NCBI GenBank assembly: GCA_002451855.1
Contig: DKDS01000094.1
Span: forward strand, 1 to 9,319
DNA: 9,319 nt
Source of the DNA: Ruminococcaceae bacterium UBA6842
GTDB taxonomy: Bacteria; Bacillota; Clostridia; Oscillospirales; Acutalibacteraceae
Direction: 5' to 3'
Part shown: positions 6,934-9,319 of the stretch, in pieces
Layout of the letters: the number at the start of each line of letters is the position of its first letter
Position numbering within the stretch: the stretch's first letter is position 1
Translations under genes and position numbers: made by a program
The notes under the pieces: generated by a model
Database searches by the model: none
Told to the model about the DNA's origin: nothing
What the model saw: only the letters and a program-made list of their open reading frames with translations

Positions 6934-7338
6934 ATGACGATTGCTTTGATTGCACATGATGCAAAAAAGGAACTTATGGTTCAGTTTTGCATAGCCTACT
7001 GCGGTATTTTAAGCAGATACAATCTTGTCGCCACGGGAGCCACGGGTAAAACCGTTTCCGAGGCTACGGGACTTGAAATAGTAAGATTTTTAGGCGGTTC
7101 GCAGGGCGGCGCTCAGCAGATCGCCTCAAGGATAGGCTGTGATGAGATAGATCTTCTTCTTCTCTTCAGAGATCCGCTTAATCCGAAGCCTAACGAGCCT
7201 GATGAAAGAGCGCTTTTAAGGCTCTGCGATGTTCATAATATACCTGTCGCAACAAATATTGCCACCGCCGAGATGCTTATTCACGGTCTTGAACGCGGCG
7301 ATCTTGATTGGCGCGATATTATAAAGAACAACAATTAA
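6934..7338 (+). CDS. mgsA: Methylglyoxal synthase-family protein with altered active site
   Basis: A 134-residue member of the MGS family. Methylglyoxal synthase turns dihydroxyacetone phosphate into methylglyoxal and phosphate. Family blocks are clear: IALIAHD (3-9), LVATGATGKTVSEATGLE (31-48), FRDPL (78-82), EPDERALLRLCDVHNIPVATNIATAE, and GLERGDLDWR near the end. It aligns to E. coli MgsA, as I recall its sequence, with a constant offset of 11 from IAHD to the DPD motif. Asp9, Asp80 and Asp90 match E. coli Asp20, Asp91 and Asp101. The GGDQQ motif, however, is GGAQQ: Ala60 replaces catalytic Asp71, and Asn87 replaces His98. In the phosphate-binding loops, Ala36 and Gly54 replace Thr47 and Ser65. 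Fold assignment is secure, but activity is doubtful; it may be a non-catalytic or functionally shifted relative. Thirteen bases separate it from the minD-like stop, so the two are cotranscribed. The symbol reflects family only. Confidence 0.85.
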   Translation: MTIALIAHDAKKELMVQFCIAYCGILSRYNLVATGATGKTVSEATGLEIVRFLGGSQGGAQQIASRIGCDEIDLLLLFRDPLNPKPNEPDERALLRLCDVHNIPVATNIATAEMLIHGLERGDLDWRDIIKNNN

Positions 7339-7354
7339 TTTTCGGGGTCTTATT

Positions 7355-8659
7355 ATGTCTGAAACAAACCGTGCCGTAAAAGGCACTTGCGATGTTTTGC
7401 CGAGCGAGAGCTATAAGTGGCAATTCGTAGAAAAAAGGATGCTTGAAACCGCAAGGCTTTACGGCTTTAATGAAATCCGTATACCGGTATTTGAGCATAC
7501 CGAGGTTTTTTTGCGCAGTGTAGGCGACACTACGGATGTTGTGCAGAAGGAAATGTATACATTTGACGATAAGGGCGGTCGCTCAATTACTTTGAGACCG
7601 GAATTTACCGCCGGAGTTATACGAAGCGCCATTGAAAAGGGTCTTGTAAACGGCGCTCTTCCCGTAAAGGCGGCATATGTCGGCGGATGCTACCGCTATG
7701 AAAAGCCGCAGGCAGGAAGACTGAGGGAGTTTCACCAGTTCGGCGTCGAATGTATAGGAGCGGCGTCTCCGAGCGCGGACGCAGAGGTCATATCTCTTGC
7801 GAACCATGTGCTTGACGCTGTCGGAATTGAAAAAATTTCGCTTGAAATAAATTCCATAGGCTGTCCCGAGTGCCGAAAAGATTATCTTGCGGCGCTTAAA
7901 AGCTATTTTGAAAAGCATATTGACGAGCTTTGCGATACCTGTAAGGACAGGCTTTCCCGCAATCCTATGCGGATACTTGACTGTAAATCGCCCGTTTGCG
8001 GCGCAATAGCGGCTAAGGCTCCGGTTGTTACCGATTATTTGTGTGATGATTGCCGTAACCATTTCGAGACTGTGCAAAAGCACCTTGACGCGGCAGGTAT
8101 AAAATATACCGTAAATCCGCATATCGTAAGAGGACTTGATTATTACACAAGAACGGTTTTCGAGTTTGTTTCGGGCGATATAGGCGCACAGTCTACCGTT
8201 TGCGGCGGCGGCCGTTACGACGGTCTTATTTCTCAAATGGGCGGACCGTCTACCGCTTCGCTCGGGTTCGCGATGGGCATAGAGCGTATAATGCTTTTGC
8301 TTGAAGCGCAGGGAACAGAACTTCCGAAACCCGATTGCTGTGATTTGTATATAGCAACTATGGGCGAAAATGCCGGAGTGGCGGCAACAGGAATTTGCGA
8401 GCTTTTGCGTAAGGACGGTTTCAAGGTGCAGACCGATATTTGCGGCAGAGGGCTTAAGGCTCAAATGAAATTTGCCGATAAAACGGGCGCACGCTTTACA
8501 ATGGTGCTCGGCGATAACGAGTGTGAGAGCGGAAACGCTAAAATCAAGAATATGCAAAGCGGCGAGGAGACAGAAATAAGGCTTGCTGAAATATCGGAAA
8601 GTCTTATGAATATTATCAACTCCGCCGCGCTAAGTGAATTGGCTGAGTCTATTTTATAA
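7355..8659 (+). CDS. hisS: Histidyl-tRNA synthetase (HisRS)
   Basis: A 434-residue class II synthetase that charges tRNA-His with histidine. Motif 1 lies around residues 30-51. The segment TLRPEFTAG at 79-87 contains Glu83 and Thr85, which bind the histidine amino group in E. coli HisRS. Motif 2 is RYEKPQAGRLREFHQFGVE (114-132). The HisRS-specific RGLDYYTRTVFEF starts at Arg259, the arginine that aids catalysis, followed by GGGRYDGL (284-291). Motif 3 is GFAMGIERI with Arg311. The anticodon-binding domain occupies about 328-430. Presence of both HisRS-A/B motifs and the anticodon domain rules out the HisZ paralogue. Four cysteine pairs (170/173, 193/196, 210/215, 230/233) lie in the insertion domain and could hold zinc. 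The ATG at 7355 has only a weak ribosome binding site (GGGG, 7344-7347) 16 bases after the MgsA-like gene. No T-box leader fits in that gap. Confidence 0.97.
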   Translation: MSETNRAVKGTCDVLPSESYKWQFVEKRMLETARLYGFNEIRIPVFEHTEVFLRSVGDTTDVVQKEMYTFDDKGGRSITLRPEFTAGVIRSAIEKGLVNGALPVKAAYVGGCYRYEKPQAGRLREFHQFGVECIGAASPSADAEVISLANHVLDAVGIEKISLEINSIGCPECRKDYLAALKSYFEKHIDELCDTCKDRLSRNPMRILDCKSPVCGAIAAKAPVVTDYLCDDCRNHFETVQKHLDAAGIKYTVNPHIVRGLDYYTRTVFEFVSGDIGAQSTVCGGGRYDGLISQMGGPSTASLGFAMGIERIMLLLEAQGTELPKPDCCDLYIATMGENAGVAATGICELLRKDGFKVQTDICGRGLKAQMKFADKTGARFTMVLGDNECESGNAKIKNMQSGEETEIRLAEISESLMNIINSAALSELAESIL

Positions 8660-8672
8660 TACTTTATATACG

Positions 8673-8689
8673 GGCGGTCGCAGACCGCC
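8673..8689 (+). other. GC-rich hairpin between hisS and aspS
   Basis: GGCGGTC (8673-8679) and GACCGCC (8683-8689) form a perfect 7-bp stem with a 3-base loop GCA, extendable by one G-U pair. It lies 13 bases after the hisS stop. The downstream bases (TATTCGAATTT) do not form a run of T, so it is not a standard intrinsic terminator. It may attenuate transcription weakly, protect the hisS message end, or be a processing site. The palindrome ATTCGAAT (8691-8698) follows immediately. Confidence 0.55.
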
Positions 8690-8700
8690 TATTCGAATTT

Positions 8701-8708
8701 AAGAGGTG
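8701..8708 (+). promoter_or_regulatory. Ribosome binding site that fixes the TTG start of aspS
   Basis: AAGAGGTG ends 7 bases before TTG at 8716. The in-frame ATGs at 8731 and 8740 are 22 and 31 bases away and have no comparable site, so the TTG is preferred. Confidence 0.7.
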
Positions 8709-8715
8709 TTTTGGG

Positions 8716-9319
8716 TTGAAGCTTGACAGAATGAACGGTATGAAACGCACCGATTATTGCGGTACGCTTACTAAGGAAAAGGTCGGCAGCGAGGTTGTGG
8801 TTGCCGGTTGGGTACAGCGCCAAAGAGATTTGGGCGGACTTATATTTGTGGATTTGCGTGACAGAAGCGGCATAGTACAGCTCGCTTTTGACGACAATAC
8901 CGACAAAGCGCTGTTCGAAAAGGCGGCAACTCTTCGCAGTGAGTTTGTGGTTATGGCAAAGGGAAAGGTTCGTACCCGTTCCTCTGTCAATACCGAAATA
9001 CCCACGGGCGAAATTGAGATTGAGGTTACCGAGCTTAAAATTCTCGGCGCGGCGGAGACCACTCCGTTTGAAATATTGCCCGATACGGGAGCGAAAGAGG
9101 AATTAAGGCTTAAATACCAGGATCTTGATTTGCGCCGTCCTCCGCTCCAAAGAAATATTATGATGCGCCATAAAATAACCAAGGTTACAAGAGATTACTT
9201 TGACGAAAACGGATTTATAGAAATCGAAACTCCGACTCTTATTAAATCAACTCCCGAGGGCGCAAGGGATTATCTTGTTCCGTCAAGAGTACATAAGGGA
9301 AGCTTTTTTGCGCTTCCGC
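8716..9319 (+). CDS. aspS: Aspartyl-tRNA synthetase (AspRS), 5' part, cut by the window edge
   Basis: The first 201 codons of a bacterial AspRS (usually about 590 residues), open to the last base. It charges tRNA-Asp, or also tRNA-Asn if the organism uses the indirect Asn route. The start at TTG 8716 gives MKLDRMNGMKRTDYCG, a short leader before the conserved MKRT-x-YCG opening. The N-terminal OB-fold anticodon-binding domain follows, with GWVQRQRDLGGLIFVDLRDR and KVRTRSSVNTEIPTGEIEIE. The segment EELRLKYQDLDLRRPPLQ marks the join to the catalytic domain. Motif 1 is around GFIEIETPTL, then KSTPEGARDYLVPSRVH, the conserved flipping-loop/active-site stretch. The hisS-aspS pairing is common in Firmicutes. 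No frameshift or stop was seen in the 604 bases available. Confidence 0.95.
   Translation, partial: MKLDRMNGMKRTDYCGTLTKEKVGSEVVVAGWVQRQRDLGGLIFVDLRDRSGIVQLAFDDNTDKALFEKAATLRSEFVVMAKGKVRTRSSVNTEIPTGEIEIEVTELKILGAAETTPFEILPDTGAKEELRLKYQDLDLRRPPLQRNIMMRHKITKVTRDYFDENGFIEIETPTLIKSTPEGARDYLVPSRVHKGSFFALP

Noticed and set aside
7339..7354. T-box or other riboswitch upstream of hisS
   Set aside because: Only 16 bases separate the genes, and no T-box core or specifier hairpin is visible; the 56-base hisS-aspS gap is also too short.
7583..8557. A 324-codon open frame on the - strand opposite hisS
   Set aside because: It lies wholly within hisS, shows no recognisable domain, is rich in His, Arg and Cys in the manner of antisense frames, and has no ribosome binding site or gene context.
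1..9319. A defence, mobile or otherwise novel multi-gene system
   Set aside because: Every gene belongs to a known housekeeping family, base composition looks even, and there are no transposase, integrase, repeat or toxin-antitoxin signs. The only unusual candidates are the MinD-like/MgsA-like pair.

Overview
The window reads as an ordinary, densely packed chromosomal stretch from a member of the class Clostridia (Firmicutes/Bacillota), probably an uncultured gut-type lineage. The grounds are the mreB-mreC-mreD-class B PBP-minD order, near-consensus AGGAGG ribosome binding sites, a TTGACA-17-TAAAAT promoter, clostridial-type aminoacyl-tRNA synthetases and moderate GC. All ten recognisable genes lie on the + strand and gaps are 6 to 63 bases. 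No mobile element, CRISPR array, RNA gene, integration scar or foreign-looking island was seen.

Layout. (a) 1-1656: the 3' part of tsaD (tRNA t6A37 synthesis; its 5' end lies outside the window), then a diacylglycerol/sphingosine-kinase-family lipid kinase. (b) 1687-6125: a cell elongation cluster, mreB (actin-like filament), mreC (membrane-anchored scaffold), mreD (polytopic membrane protein) and a class B penicillin-binding protein (PBP2/MrdA type, TTG start) with all three transpeptidase motifs. (c) 6126-7338: a strong, self-contained SigA-type promoter starting at the base after the PBP stop codon, followed by a MinD-like ATPase and a methylglyoxal-synthase-family protein. (d) 7355-9319: hisS, a GC-rich hairpin, and aspS (TTG start, running off the right edge).

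How the genes fit together. MreB, MreC, MreD and PBP2 form the core of the elongasome that directs lateral-wall peptidoglycan synthesis. Their usual polymerase partner RodA is not encoded here. The MinD-like protein sits where clostridial minC-minD-minE is normally found, but neither minC nor minE is present, so it is an orphan at this locus.

Most notable observations. The MgsA-like protein aligns without gaps to E. coli MgsA over the active-site region (constant offset of 11 residues), yet carries Ala in place of the catalytic Asp71 and Asn in place of His98. Two positions in the phosphate-binding loops are also changed. It may therefore not make methylglyoxal. Together with the partnerless MinD-like ATPase immediately upstream under a strong promoter, this is the part of the window most worth a second look. 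Everything else looks like housekeeping, and I found no convincing new multi-gene system.
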